DNA from: Topomyia yanbarensis
Lineage: Eukaryota; Arthropoda; Insecta; Diptera; Culicidae
Length of the DNA: 64,000 nucleotides
Direction: 5' to 3'
Assembly: GCF_030247195.1 (NCBI RefSeq)
Contig: NC_080670.1
Span: 36,361,934 to 36,425,933 of the forward strand
Shown: one piece after another, positions 41,447 through 52,180 of the stretch
Layout of the letters: each line of letters begins with the position of its first letter
Position numbering within the stretch: the stretch's first letter is position 1
The notes under the pieces: model-generated
Told to the model about the DNA's origin: nothing
The model's input: only the letters and a program-made list of their open reading frames with translations
Databases searched by the model: none
Program-made: the position numbers and the translations under genes

Positions 41447-43203
41447 AATCCAAGCCCAAGTCGTTCTGGAAGTATGTTAACGAGCAGCGAAAGGAATCCG
41501 GTCTGCCATCTTGTATGTCGTTTAATGGAGTTTTAGGCACCGACACTAAGGAAATTTGCCAACTGATCTCCGACAAATTTTCAAGCGTTTTTTCCAACGA
41601 GCGCTTGCCACCACAACAAGTCGCTGCCGCCGCTAATTTAACTCCTTCTCTAGGACGAACCATCAACCGAATTTGTGTCGATAATGCTGCCATTCTTGCA
41701 GCAAATGCCAAACTGAAAGCATCTTGTTCCCCAGGTCCAGATGGTGTTCCCTCGATTTTTGTCAAAAAGTGCATCAGCGGGCTTCTTAAACCACTTCGGC
41801 GAGTCTTCGAGCTATCACTCACTACTGGTACATTCCCTTCCTGCTGGAAAGCAGCGCACATGTTTCCAGTTCATAAAAAAGGAAACAAATCGAACATTGA
41901 CAATTATCGGGGAATCTCGTGTTTAAGTGCTGTATCAAAACTGTTCGAGCTGGTTGTGTTAGATCCTATTTTCTTTCACTGCAAACACTACATTGCAGAT
42001 GACCAACACGGTTTCATGCCTAAACGATCGACAACGACAAACCTGCTCTCGTTCACAACATATGTAATGGATGGATTCGCTGACGGATTGCAAACCGATG
42101 CTATTTATATGGATCTATCTGCGGCCTTCGACAAAATCAACCATGATATCGCAATAGCGAAGCTGGACAAACTCGGCATTCATGGACAACTTCTGCGCTG
42201 GTTTCGTTCCTACCTCGATGGAAGGCAACTCCAAATCAGCATTAAGGACTGTCTATCTGCACCATTCTTCGCTACATCCGGCATACCACAAGGAAGCCAT
42301 CTCGGTCCAGTAATATTCCTCCTCTACTTTAATGACGTCAATTTCACATTACAAGGACCCCGCCTTTCTTTCGCCGACGACATGAAAATTTTTCTACAAA
42401 TACGGGATAAAACCGATGCCGAGCTTCTTCAGAGGGATCTGGACAGCTTTAGCACGTGGTGTGATCAAAACAGAATGGTTTTAAACCCGAGCAAATGCTC
42501 AATCGTTACGTTCACGCGGAAACGCCAACCGACTCAGTTTAACTACCATTTCTTCGGCTCGAGCATTCCAAGACACTCTCACATCAAAGATCTCGGAGTC
42601 ATCATGGATTCGGCATTAACATTCAAACCGCATACGTCATACATCGTGGATAAGGCATCACGACAGCTTGGGTTCATCTTCCGAATAGCGAAAAACTTCA
42701 GGGACGTATATTGTCTTAAATCGCTTTACTGCGCGTTGGTCCGCTCAACGTTAGAATATTGTTCAGCTGTTTGGAATCCGTACTACCAGAATGGGATTGA
42801 CAGAATCGAGGCTGTCCAACGCAGGTTCATACGCTTCGCCCTTCGTCATCTCCCATGGCGAAACAGATTTCAGCTGCCGAGCTATGAAAACCGTTGCCAG
42901 CTTATACACCTCGATACACTCAGCATTCGGAGGGACTGCTCTCGAGCCCTGTTCGTCTCGGACTTACTCTCTGCCAGAGTGGATTGCCCTACAATCCTCG
43001 GACGTCTGGATCTTCAAGCCCGCGTTCGAGCTCTACGTAATAACTCCCTTCTGCGAGTTCCGTTCAGGAGAACCAACTATGGTTGCCAGAGCGCTGTAAC
43101 CGGACTCCAACGAATTTTTAACAGTGTGGCGACGGCCTTCGACTTCAACCGGACGCGGAATGCTATAAAAGCGAAAATGTTGTCAATTTTAAAATGTAAT
43201 TAG
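41421..43203 (+). CDS. LINE ORF2, C-terminal part: reverse transcriptase (after a frameshift)
   Basis: From about 41421 the next frame continues the protein (RNVERQLKSKPKSFWKYVNE...) to TAG at 43203, without an ATG of its own until 41515. Reverse transcriptase motifs appear in order: PGPDGVPS, FMPKRSTTTNL, MDLSAAFDKINHD, GIPQGSHLGPVIFLLYFNDV and LSFADDMKIF, with F-A-D-D in place of the usual Y-A-D-D. The C-terminal domain has AVWNPYYQNGIDRIEAVQRRF, typical of Jockey/CR1-type elements. The frameshift at about 41420 looks like loss of one base in a GAC(T)ACC context. Otherwise the domain is intact. Confidence 0.9.
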
Positions 43204-43268
43204 TTTAAGCAACCACCATTGGGGCCAAGGGGCTTGTTGGTGAAGGTAATAAATATAAACATAAACAT
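43204..43268 (+). terminator. LINE 3' UTR and simple-repeat tail
   Basis: After the stop, a 40-bp UTR leads to AATAAATATAAACATAAACA, the 3' tail of the element. Confidence 0.7.
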
Positions 43269-43329
43269 GAAAGTAGTTGCTTCACTTCTTTCGGCATGTC
43301 TGGAGCGAATGAACTAGATAGAGCTGCCC

Positions 43330-43565
43330 GAATATAGCCTACGAGAATAGCTCTCGAAGGCTGCTTGGGATGCTGCTGCTTTAATTCAATGACGTATATT
43401 TAGTACTAAAGACTCCTCTCCAGTCCATCACAGACGATCCCAAATTTTTCTCATGCGTTCAATTGGGGATTTCAACAATAACTTGAAACCTTCGCTGATT
43501 GTGATGTAGCAAAAGCGCGTATGTGTAAATCCGAGGAAGTGCTCGGTGAACGAGACATTCTGACA
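43330..43565 (+). pseudogene. Diverged copy of the unrecognised 177-residue repeat ORF
   Basis: With stops and shifts, this stretch still reads segments such as STITLKPSLIVM and VCVNPRKCS or C-K-S-E-E-V-L-G-E-R, which align to residues in the 4373-4906 frame (NNSLKSSRIVV, CKSEEVLGGR). It directly follows the LINE tail. Broken, so not coding now. Confidence 0.55.
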
Positions 43566-44149
43566 GAGTTCTGCTTATCAGACCCTCATAAATTTTATTG
43601 CTGGTATGGGTGTGTGAGGAGGGGAGCTGGCACAAATTTCCAAATAACATGGCGAACTTGCCATTTGAGCACGTATGAGAAAGGCACCACTAGGTAGATT
43701 GTGTGATTTAAAAAAAAGCAGCCATTCAATCATTCTGAGGCGACGAATTGAGTTGGCGCATTTGATAATAAATGCTGAAAAACTTTGAAAAATGTGTATT
43801 ACCCAAGTTTAATGTGCGCTAATTATTTATTTGAATTCAATTTGTCGATAAAACTGACCGAAAACTGTGCTTCTAAAGTTTCAGGTTTTCGTATGTTTTA
43901 TTTACAATAAGGTTTTCACACAAAATTGCATCACCTTTTTTAAGTGTTTTTCGTCCCATAAGAAATACATTGCGACGAATCGAGCGCCGAATACGGCTAC
44001 GAATCTTGCTGGGACGAAAAGTATTCGTCGCGTCTCCTTTGGAGAAGCATGGACAATACTCGAATTACGAAATCCACCTATCTGCCAGTTTCTGATAAAG
44101 TGAACCACGATAAGACAATCACTAAAACGGAGAAATTTGGAAATAACGG

Positions 44150-44640
44150 TAGTTTTTGCATTTGTTTCGCCCCTAGCTCACAGATCAAGAGTTAATGGTT
44201 TTCATTGCAAATTGCCAAACATTTACTTTCACATCAAGAATAGCTCAGGGATGTTAGTTGGAACCGTTGATGTTTCTACTATAGTTCAATGACGAGTATT
44301 TAGCGCTCAAGGCGGTCCTTCACAGACAATTTTAAAAATATTTCATCTCATCCGCTCACTCGAAAATTGCAGATTACTCCAATAATAGCTTGAAATCTTC
44401 GCTTCTTGTGGTGTAACAGGAATCGCGTATGTGTGAAACCGAAGAAGTACTAGGGTTGTGAGTTTTCACGAAAGACATTTTGGGCCAAAATTTTTGGTAG
44501 AGTATTTCCAAACACGTTCGAGCGATACGTAACTGAGGGGGATTAGATTGTCCTGGGTTTTTACTTGCCTGATATGGTCACCCTAAACAAAATACGAATT
44601 CACCAGCCAGAATATAAGCGCTCGTTGGATACACACCAAG
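44150..44640 (+). pseudogene. Second diverged copy of the unrecognised repeat ORF
   Basis: Readable parts are GFHCKLPNIYFHIKNSSG with GTVDVST, then KYFISSAHSKIADYSNNSLK and CETEEVLG in shifted frames, and VLGFYLPDMVTLN at 44550-44590. They match the 4373-4906 product block by block. Several stops and frame changes show it is not functional. Confidence 0.6.
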
Positions 44641-45835
44641 ACTTGGTGATACTTAGTATCCTCCTTATTCACACAACACATTCGGATGTTGAAACGAATC
44701 GTCAGGTGGCTGAGCCCGTGCCTGAAACAGTGACGACGAGTGTTCAAGCACATTGTTTTTTTTTACCGAAATATTATTTTATTTCCCGAAAATACTATTT
44801 CCGGAGTTTTTAGAAATTTATGTGAAGTTCGACTGGAAAATTTACTCAAGAAGAAAGGGACTGGAGTAATTAATCAAGAAGAAGCCGGTGAACTCGACTG
44901 AATCATTCTCACAGTCATGGCTCTTATTGTTTCGCTGAGTGTACACTGAAGAATAAGTAAAATCGGAAAAAAAAAATATTTGCGCTAGCCAGACATATTC
45001 GAAATAATCACGTTTCCAGAGCATGATGCATTTTCCTAAATCTTATATGTAACAGGGTGGGCAGTAGTTTTAGTATTACCAGTAACAGTGGTAATAATGC
45101 AAATTATTAAAAATACATGTGTAAATCGGTAACACTGATACTGCCTCAAATAAAAAAAAATCACAGAATTTGCTGTGCTGCGCGTAAAACCCCATTTAGA
45201 TTTAGCGTGCTTTGCTTGTTATTGCACATGTCGATCAATAACATATATAAAATAGCCGATGGTACCCGTGCTTCCTTGGCGCACAAATCCTGTTCCATGT
45301 GTTTAGTTATTTTTATTGATTAAACGACAATATTATTTGAAAACACACGGTCAATTATTTGCTACACGGTCAACAATTATTCCCTATTCTTGTAATAACC
45401 TTCTCCACATTTTCGTCCCACAAGTATTTTTGTACGTATTTCGACATTTTGTCTTCAAATTATTAGACAGGATATAAACGCATAATTACTATACATATTT
45501 TTTTTTAAATGCGCATTGAAATCGTAACTCCAAACTGTATGCTGTTTAGTACTGCTACTACTAGCATTCTAGCTACCAATCGCAATCAATGGTGATATAG
45601 TAAAACCTTAACCACAAACATCTATCACTTCAAAAGAATACCACACCGCTGTGCTATGTGCCATTATCATGTGTAATTACTGTTGCTCCCTCAATACAAT
45701 TCCTCATGCAAATAATTAGATGAACTTGTTATCTCTCTCGCTCTGCCTCGTGTGCTATTTCGCGTTGTTTCAGGTGTCCAGAGATACTAATAACACTCTT
45801 TGTTCTGTTCTTTTATCCCCCGCTTTCCTATACAG
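44641..45835. other. AT-rich DNA ahead of the candidate terminal exon
   Basis: No gene is supported. A weak inverted pair (GGGCAGTAGTTTTAGTATTA near 45061 and TGATACTGCC near 45135) suggests a small eroded MITE. The last 60 bases are the polypyrimidine-rich splice acceptor region of the candidate exon. Confidence 0.4.
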
Positions 45836-45916
45836 AACCCGGTTTGGGAACAGCGTTTGACCGACCCGGAACATCAGGACCGAACGAAGCTTTGTGCCGA
45901 CGAGGATAGTGTCTGA
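45836..45916 (+). CDS. Candidate alternative terminal exon of NPFR (26 codons and stop)
   Basis: A very good acceptor (TTCTTTTATCCCCCGCTTTCCTATACAG) is followed by a GC-rich segment that reads, from its first base, N-P-V-W-E-Q-R-L-T-D-P-E-H-Q and ends E-D-S-V at TGA. Joined in phase 0 to the CAG|GTGGGC site at 35698, it would replace the last 19 receptor residues. Joined to the GTGAGT at 35755 it reads another frame and adds only a few residues (TRFGNSV). The distance is about 10 kb. The sequence stands out from its AT-rich flanks and nothing else around it is gene-like. It may instead be non-coding 3' UTR exon or an exon of another gene. The ending D-S-V would fit a class III PDZ ligand, which is speculative. 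Confidence 0.45.
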   Translation, partial: NPVWEQRLTDPEHQDRTKLCADEDSV

Positions 45917-46846
45917 ACCGGACTCGTTAGCACCCCTATCCAAATAGATGGAGCTTGACAGCAGCCTATATGTATATAGCTACAGGCCTCATTGTTTTCA
46001 ATGCTAGCGATAATTTGCGATTAATTTATGCACGTGATGTTTCCGAATTTTGTGGAAACAAGAGCTGCCATTAGACGAATTACGATTATGGAAATCGGTA
46101 CTGCACGACGGAATTTATTCAATATTTAATCATAATTATCATTTCATCGTTGTTGGTTTTCATGGCAGCGATGCACACAACGTAGCTTCCATGAAAGCGG
46201 GCTGGTCTGTGAACGGTGCCACTGAAGTTTGTCGTGAAACAAAAGATGTAATTTAAATTCACTATGAGCTTTTTTGCCGCTTCTTTTGGTTTTCTTTTGA
46301 TTATGAAAATAAGCTGCCAGAGGCGAAGAGTTCCAGATCCAGCTAGAAATAAGATATGAGCTTTTGAGCATTGCGCCTGGATGTAGGTAGTCGACAGCGG
46401 GTTCAACGAAGCTTCTTTAATTAATGATTAAATGAATCGTTAATATGTTTCATATTACCTTCTGCATAGGATGAACTATAGGTTGCTAGGCTAGGCAAAT
46501 TGTACTCTGTACGTTTTCAGGGACAAACGAAGTTTAACCGACGGTAGGAACGAACTGAGGGTTATCTACTTTGATTCATTCGCACATTGCTTAACTTGAA
46601 CGACATACAGACTTAGCTTATTGTGCGAGTCTTGTTTTAATTAAATGAAATTCATGTTTCCAAGAAAAAAAAATCATTTCCAATACTCAATTGATCCATT
46701 TATGTCCGCCACTGTATGTAAACATGCCGTGCAGTCAGAGAGTACAGGGAGAGAGGCTAATAGTGTGAGGTCAAAAATAGCTTATTGAGCAGATCAATCG
46801 ATGACAATAAATAAAAATTACTCATGCCAGTCGAAGTAGATGAGTA
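45917..46846. other. Non-coding DNA after the candidate exon
   Basis: If the exon at 45836 is real, its 3' UTR lies here. No other gene is recognised. Confidence 0.35.
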
Positions 46847-47124
46847 CAGTCGTGATTCGCTGGTTGGGCCACACCTCTGTCCAACTAACGAATTTAATTC
46901 GTTAGTTGGACCGACTGACAGATGTCAAAAACTCTCCAAAGGAGATGTTAGAAGTGTAATTGAATCTATTCACATCTCTAATAATTGTCAGATTGATTGT
47001 CAAAGTAAATTCGACATAAGATTTTGACATTCAGATGCTTTTTAGTTGGACAATGCTCCAACTAGCGGAGGTCCAACTAAAAAGCGGTCCAATTACAAAG
47101 TGTCCAACCAGCGAATCACGACTG
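46847..47124. mobile_element. MITE flanked by TA, with CAGTCGTGATTCGCTGGTTG ends
   Basis: The left end CAGTCGTGATTCGCTGGTTG is matched by the right end CAACCAGCGAATCACGACTG, a perfect 20-base inverted pair. TA dinucleotides flank both sides, as expected after Tc1/mariner-type insertion. CCAACTA motifs repeat inside. The interior has no transposase. Confidence 0.9.
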
Positions 47125-48989
47125 TATTCAACAAAATAGAAACGTCAAAATTTAATCAAATCGTGGTTGTGTTCTGGAGAATATTTCTTTAAAAAAACTT
47201 CTTATGCATTTTCAAGCGGATGCTAAAATGCTACCCAGGTAAATAATAAGTATGCTAAATGCTTCCTAACATCTACTTGATAAGCATTTAAGTCAATTTA
47301 AATTCTATTTAACAGTTACATTACTGATGTGAAATTAAAATGCATTTTTACCTATGCATTCATAATGTTGCCTTTTGGCGAGAAGTTTTTAAACAGTTTT
47401 TTGAACGCCTATTAACAACAGTTATGCATAACGAATGCTAATATGCTGCAAGAGCCATCTGAAGTCCAAATTATATACTACTTTACTGCATACACTAATG
47501 CTCATTGTTTATCTGGGTAGTGTTGAATTCATATTAAATGGAGGGTTGCTGTTTTGCCGTCTCCTATTCTCTCTGCTTGCAGTGAGTTTTCTCTCTTTTT
47601 GATTCGTGTTTTGCACGATTATCATGCATGAAACGTCGTTTTGGCGTAATACATGTTTTGTATTAGCCATTTAGTTCGGGTGTATAATTAACTACCTTCT
47701 GCATTGGACTGAAGGTGTTTACGATTTTGAATCGATCATTTTAGTCGAGCTTATTTACAAATTTACGATCGAATTCTTTTGGACTGTTTTTCAATACAAC
47801 AAATTTCTATGGTTATTTTAACAACTGGGTGAGTGGACATAATTTGCCTAACCTAGAGCAAACACACATCTATGAATACGATAACAAGGAGGCTTTGTTG
47901 AAAAAAGTGGAAAAGTTACACTGTTTCACGTTCAATTCACAGTTTGAGCCCAACAATGAATTTTGTTTTCAATCGATTGCAACGCGATGAGCCCATTGTT
48001 AAAACTTGACAAATTCCAATTTATTCGGCATAAATTCATTGTTCCTGTATGCATTGACGAAACAGTAACTTTTTTCGCTTACAACTAGCAAATAAAAAAT
48101 GTTCGCTTAGCTTTGTTATATACTAGGATAAACGATACAAATGATTGAATGTGATGGTAACAAAGTGTAGCATAATATAGATGTTGAAATCATTTCGGCA
48201 GGTCCTAAATAAAGTAAGAGGTTTCTAAACTAATTCGTAAGACAGTCCTGTACAGTTTCCAGCAAGATGACGCTAGCCGGTAAGTGCAACTTTCTCCCAC
48301 GATTGGTAATATCAATGAAAAAAGGTTTTGTCACGAATCGAGAGTTATGCGTCATTTCGAAGGCAAATAAATCGAAATTAAGTTTTCATATTAATACCTC
48401 TGGTTTAGCGTTTCTATCTCCGTCACAATATCACACACGCACCGTTCGCTACATATTGACTCTGAAAGTATCCCACCCGGAACGGCCGACCGTGCGTGTG
48501 TGTCCATCGGCCGCCCGGGCAGTCAGTATCCAAGTGATAGGAACGTAACAAACCGCACCCGGATGGGGCGGTATCCCATATGGTAGGTGTCATCGCCGAA
48601 TATAGCTAATATTTGTCCATTAGCAATATATTTCGTTCGTTTGATTACCAACGTCGCTATGCCAATAACTGGCCCTCCGGAATCTCTAGCATTGCATTGG
48701 CGCACGGGTGTCGTCAGATCGGAGGGATTTGGCGCGTTGAGTGTTTTTCGAACTTTCGATTTGTCCATTGCATTTTCAATCAAAATTATGGTAAAAATAT
48801 TTCACTGAAAGCTTATGACAATTTCATGAGAAATTAATTTATTTCAAATGGGTGCATTCGAATTAGAATCGGTTGTATCACTGGATCCGGATTACTAACT
48901 AGAAGCAGCTAGAATTCCGACTCATTTTCCGATTGAACTTACTAGTGTGACGTCTACAGATTAATAACGTAAACAGGATAATGTGGATA
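47125..48989. other. AT-rich DNA without a recognisable gene
   Basis: Frames on both strands near 48267-48800 are short, overlap each other and have no recognisable domain. I see no RNA gene. Confidence 0.35.
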
Positions 48990-49173
48990 CACAGATAACA
49001 GACATTTAGGCTAAGCAACCGTTTGCTACACGTGTTTGGCAGCTGCACTCCAACTGCATTCCATCGATCACTGCGTCGCCTACAAACGTTTGCCAAACGT
49101 GTTTCCGACGTCTAATTTCAGTAGCTACTATTTGCACACATTTCGAATCGATCCTAATCGTCTGTTATCTGTG
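48990..49173. mobile_element. MITE family with CAGATAACAGAC ends, copy 2
   Basis: The left end CACAGATAACAGACATTTAG and the right end GTCTGTTATCTGTG match the copy at 22643-22820. The interior has TTTGCTACACGTGTTTGGCA and TTTGCCAAACGTGTTT segments that also pair. Confidence 0.75.
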
Positions 49174-49632
49174 GTATCACTAAACCTTTCTCCGTTTAAT
49201 CCAAATTATCAGTGAACGATTTACGTGCGCCATTAGTTCATTAAACTCAACAGAAGTCATGTCAATTCCAAAATAAAACACACGAAATTTGGAAAACATC
49301 ATAATCGTCAGTCTGCGATCCACAATCATCACCGTGCTTTACAACGCACTTATTAGGCGGCTCTTCGCACTGATTGATAGGTAGGTTTTGTTAAAATAGT
49401 GTAGCTTTCATCCGGCGGCAATAAAACCCATCAAGTTCCTGACATGGCACAAACAAGCAACGAAAACAAAGCAAAAAACTTTTCCTTCCTTTTTCCGATG
49501 ATATACATGGCTAGAGCTAACGTTCAGCTCAATGCCCATTTGACCAGTGACCGCTGGACGGTGGTCGAATGGGAAGAAAAACGGAAAGTGTCGATATAAC
49601 AAAGATAAGAAGGAGATAAATAATTAAAATCG

Positions 49633-50043
49633 TGTTGTTAGCAGAGTTAAAAATTCATTGAATGAAAATTGATCATATTCAGCCGCATTCATTTTCAATA
49701 TTCAGTGACGCAGCTGAAAACGTCAAACGAACAAATCGCCCATTCATCCATGCAGATTTTCATTCGTCTCCGATTATTACACGAAGCGCCCGTGCAGCAA
49801 CGAATCAAATGCACCAAAGTAGGCCCTGGTACAATGTAAGCGATGATGATTGTTGTTTCATATGCTTTACCGGCATTTGAAAACATTTTCCTAGATAAAT
49901 AGCGAAATGAATATATTGTACGATATTCAACTGAATGAATAACATGGATATTTGAATGAAAATTTTTTCTATTCACCGCGAGTAGCATCAGGTTCATTTT
50001 CAACCGTCAACAAAGAGCTTCGACTATTTTTAACTCTGGTTGT
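49633..50043. mobile_element. Possible MITE, weak terminal repeats
   Basis: GTTGTTAGCAGAGTTAAAAA at the left is partly matched by TTTTTAACTCTGGTTGTTAG at the right. The region between is AT-rich without genes. Confidence 0.4.
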
Positions 50044-50775
50044 TAGTGTACATATATTGATTATGGTTTCATTTATGACATTTGCTCTGATGAGTTTTTC
50101 GGTATGACGGATGAGAATAACTTTTTATTTAATTGATTGGCATTTGTGTGGACGGGTTTTTATCGGTGGGAATCAACTTTTCTGAACAATTATAATCCAC
50201 TACTTAACACAAGCTTACTTAAAAATAAATCGCTTCTTTGGTACACGGCACTCTTTAATTTCACTTTTTGACACATCAGTGAACTTGATTATCAGAACTT
50301 AGATTTTTTTCGATTCTACCTCAGTTCGAAAATTGAATTCGAATCGCTTGTTTTACTGAAAACTGACATACAAATAAAGTTTTCAATGTGTGTAAGAAAT
50401 AAAACTGTCGTTCTGAAATACCACCAAGAAGTAGCAACTTGCCACTAGCCGGCGCAACGATCGGCCTGCAAACGCTATACGGGCGTTGCGTGCAAAATTG
50501 CATACAATGGTGACTCATGCATGCGAACCTGTATGCGATGGTGATTTTCGACGTATTTTCCATTGAATGTTTACACAGGCTTTTCAGGAAAGTTTGTTCA
50601 AACTTATATGTCTGTTCTCTATGCTTATATTTCCAACACCTTGCTAACAAGCTCACTAAACCAACGACACTAAACTGTCAATTTTTAATTTTGATGCCGT
50701 CATCATATTGCAACAAAGTGACAATCGATCGCAGCAGGCTTCGACGCACACCCAGTTAAACTCATTCCGGAACCG

Positions 50776-50896
50776 GTTCGGATTTCTGAATGGAGTCATT
50801 ATGGCTTCCAAATCAAATGCAACAACCGAATCCGACTCAGAATCGGTTGTTGCATTTGATTTGGAATCCATAATGACTCCATTCAGGATTCCGAAT
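50776..50896. repeat. About 120-bp near-perfect palindrome
   Basis: A left arm containing GAATGGAGTCATTATGG and AAATCAAATGCAACAACCG is mirrored by a right arm beginning CGGTTGTTGCATTTGATTTG and ending ATGACTCCATTC. Only about ten unpaired bases lie between the arms. Both strands therefore read similar proteins here, which is an artefact of the palindrome. Confidence 0.9.
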
Positions 50897-51060
50897 CATA
50901 TTCCGAATGGTTTGACCGGGCAGTGGCTCGGCTTAGAGCAAAAGGTGGACCAAAGTCAAAACTTTGTCGTATCAATTCAAGTATGGCGGTTTTATGTGAT
51001 TTCGGTACGTTCAATTCGTTTTCGATATAAAAATACATTAAAAATAAACATTACTGCACA

Positions 51061-51620
51061 TTAGGGTGGCTCAAAAATAGTTCTTTGTCGAAACGGTTCA
51101 AAAATTATTTGAAAAGTAACTGCTGTGCGCTAGATTCGTTTTTGATATTTAAACATGTAAAAAAAAAGAAACTCTCACTCATTAGGGTGGCTCAAAAATA
51201 TTAATTTTTATGTAATCGTTCGTAAAATTGTTGAGTTGTAATGATCGTGTGCAAAATTTGTTTTTAATATTAAAACATATCGGAAATAATCTCCTGGCTC
51301 AAAAATAATTATTTTGTGGTAGTATTTAATTTTTTTTGTAGTTTATACACTCCCTTCCTTTATGATACTAAAACATTTTAGAATAAAAAAAACGCTTGTT
51401 AGGGAGGCTAAGAATAATTGTTATGTCGTTAATGTTCTTCTTTTTTTGCTATTTTGGTACGCCGCATTTATGTTTGATTATCAAAAGTTAATTCTCATAT
51501 CAATAGGGTGCTTCAAAATGATTGTTATGTCTTAACGATTCCGATAAGATGATTTTAAATAACTTTGAACCGTTGAATTTATGTTTGACGTAAATTGATA
51601 AGCAAAAATATCTTCACTAA
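51061..51620. repeat. Degenerate tandem repeat, 110-120-bp unit, about five copies
   Basis: The motif TTAGGGTGGCTCAAAAATA recurs near 51063 and 51183, and in decayed form near 51293 (CTGGCTCAAAAATA), 51399 (TTAGGGAGGCTAAGAATA) and 51506 (ATAGGGTGCTTCAAAATG). Each unit also has a TTCGTTTTTGATATT-like segment. Confidence 0.8.
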
Positions 51621-51796
51621 TCAGTAGTTTGGTTTACGCATAATTTTGTTTTCATCATGGTTAGAATTTTTTGCCCATGTGACCGCTTCAAACAGATTTT
51701 TTTTGGCTACAGGAGTTGTTTTTTGATAAAGTATTTCGGGGTAACCATAAGTCTACCCGCATCCAATAGAAAGGTATTGAAATGATAATGACTTAA

Positions 51797-51822
51797 TATC
51801 ACATCACATCACATCACATGTG
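51797..51822. repeat. (ATCAC)n microsatellite
   Basis: About four to five ATCAC units in a row. Confidence 0.85.
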
Positions 51823-52070
51823 ATTTATTTAAAAGGATTTTATTTTACTTGGGTTATTTTGGGATACTCAATCGATTTATCTACAAAAAGTTGAGAAAAC
51901 GATAATTTAAACAGATACAGTTTGATTTAATGTTGATAAAAATTCTTATGTTTATTCATATATTTAAAAAATTGAAGCAAAATTTATTTTATTCTGCGTT
52001 CGATTCTTATAATGATTCGTCCGATATTTTCTGCTTCATGGAATAGATGCTATCAACATTTAATGGCTTT

Positions 52071-52180
52071 TTTGCTTAGGCCCGAAACTGAGTCAGGATC
52101 TAACCACAACCGCTGTCAGTTCATACATTTTGACAGCAGTTGTGTTTAGAACCTGACTCAGTTTCGCTTCAAGCAAAAAC
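52071..52180. mobile_element. Small foldback element, copy 2
   Basis: The arms TTTTGCTTAGGCCCGAAACT and AGTTTCGCTTCAAGCAAAAA, with inner GACTCAGTTTC and CTGAGTCAGG-type pairing, make a near-complete hairpin of about 110 bp. The inner sequence around ACAACCGCTGTCAG matches the copy at 25911-26020. Confidence 0.75.

Larger units (their letters stand above)
38425..43268 (+). mobile_element. Non-LTR retrotransposon (LINE, CR1/Jockey-type), nearly full length
   Basis: The order is a 5' UTR from about 38425 (end approximate), ORF1 with a PHD-like finger, a tandem-repeat linker, ORF2 with APE-type endonuclease then reverse transcriptase, a short 3' UTR, and an AATAAATATAAACATAAACA tail ending near 43268. 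Members copy themselves by nicking the target with the endonuclease and priming reverse transcription on the cut DNA. The copy is close to intact but carries a TGA between ORF1 and ORF2 and one frameshift. Clade within CR1/Jockey/L2-like LINEs is not resolved. No target-site duplication was found. Confidence 0.88.

Noticed and set aside
48267..48808. Overlapping frames on both strands near 48.3-48.8 kb
   Set aside because: No domain, no splice signals that join them and no similarity to known proteins that I can recognise.
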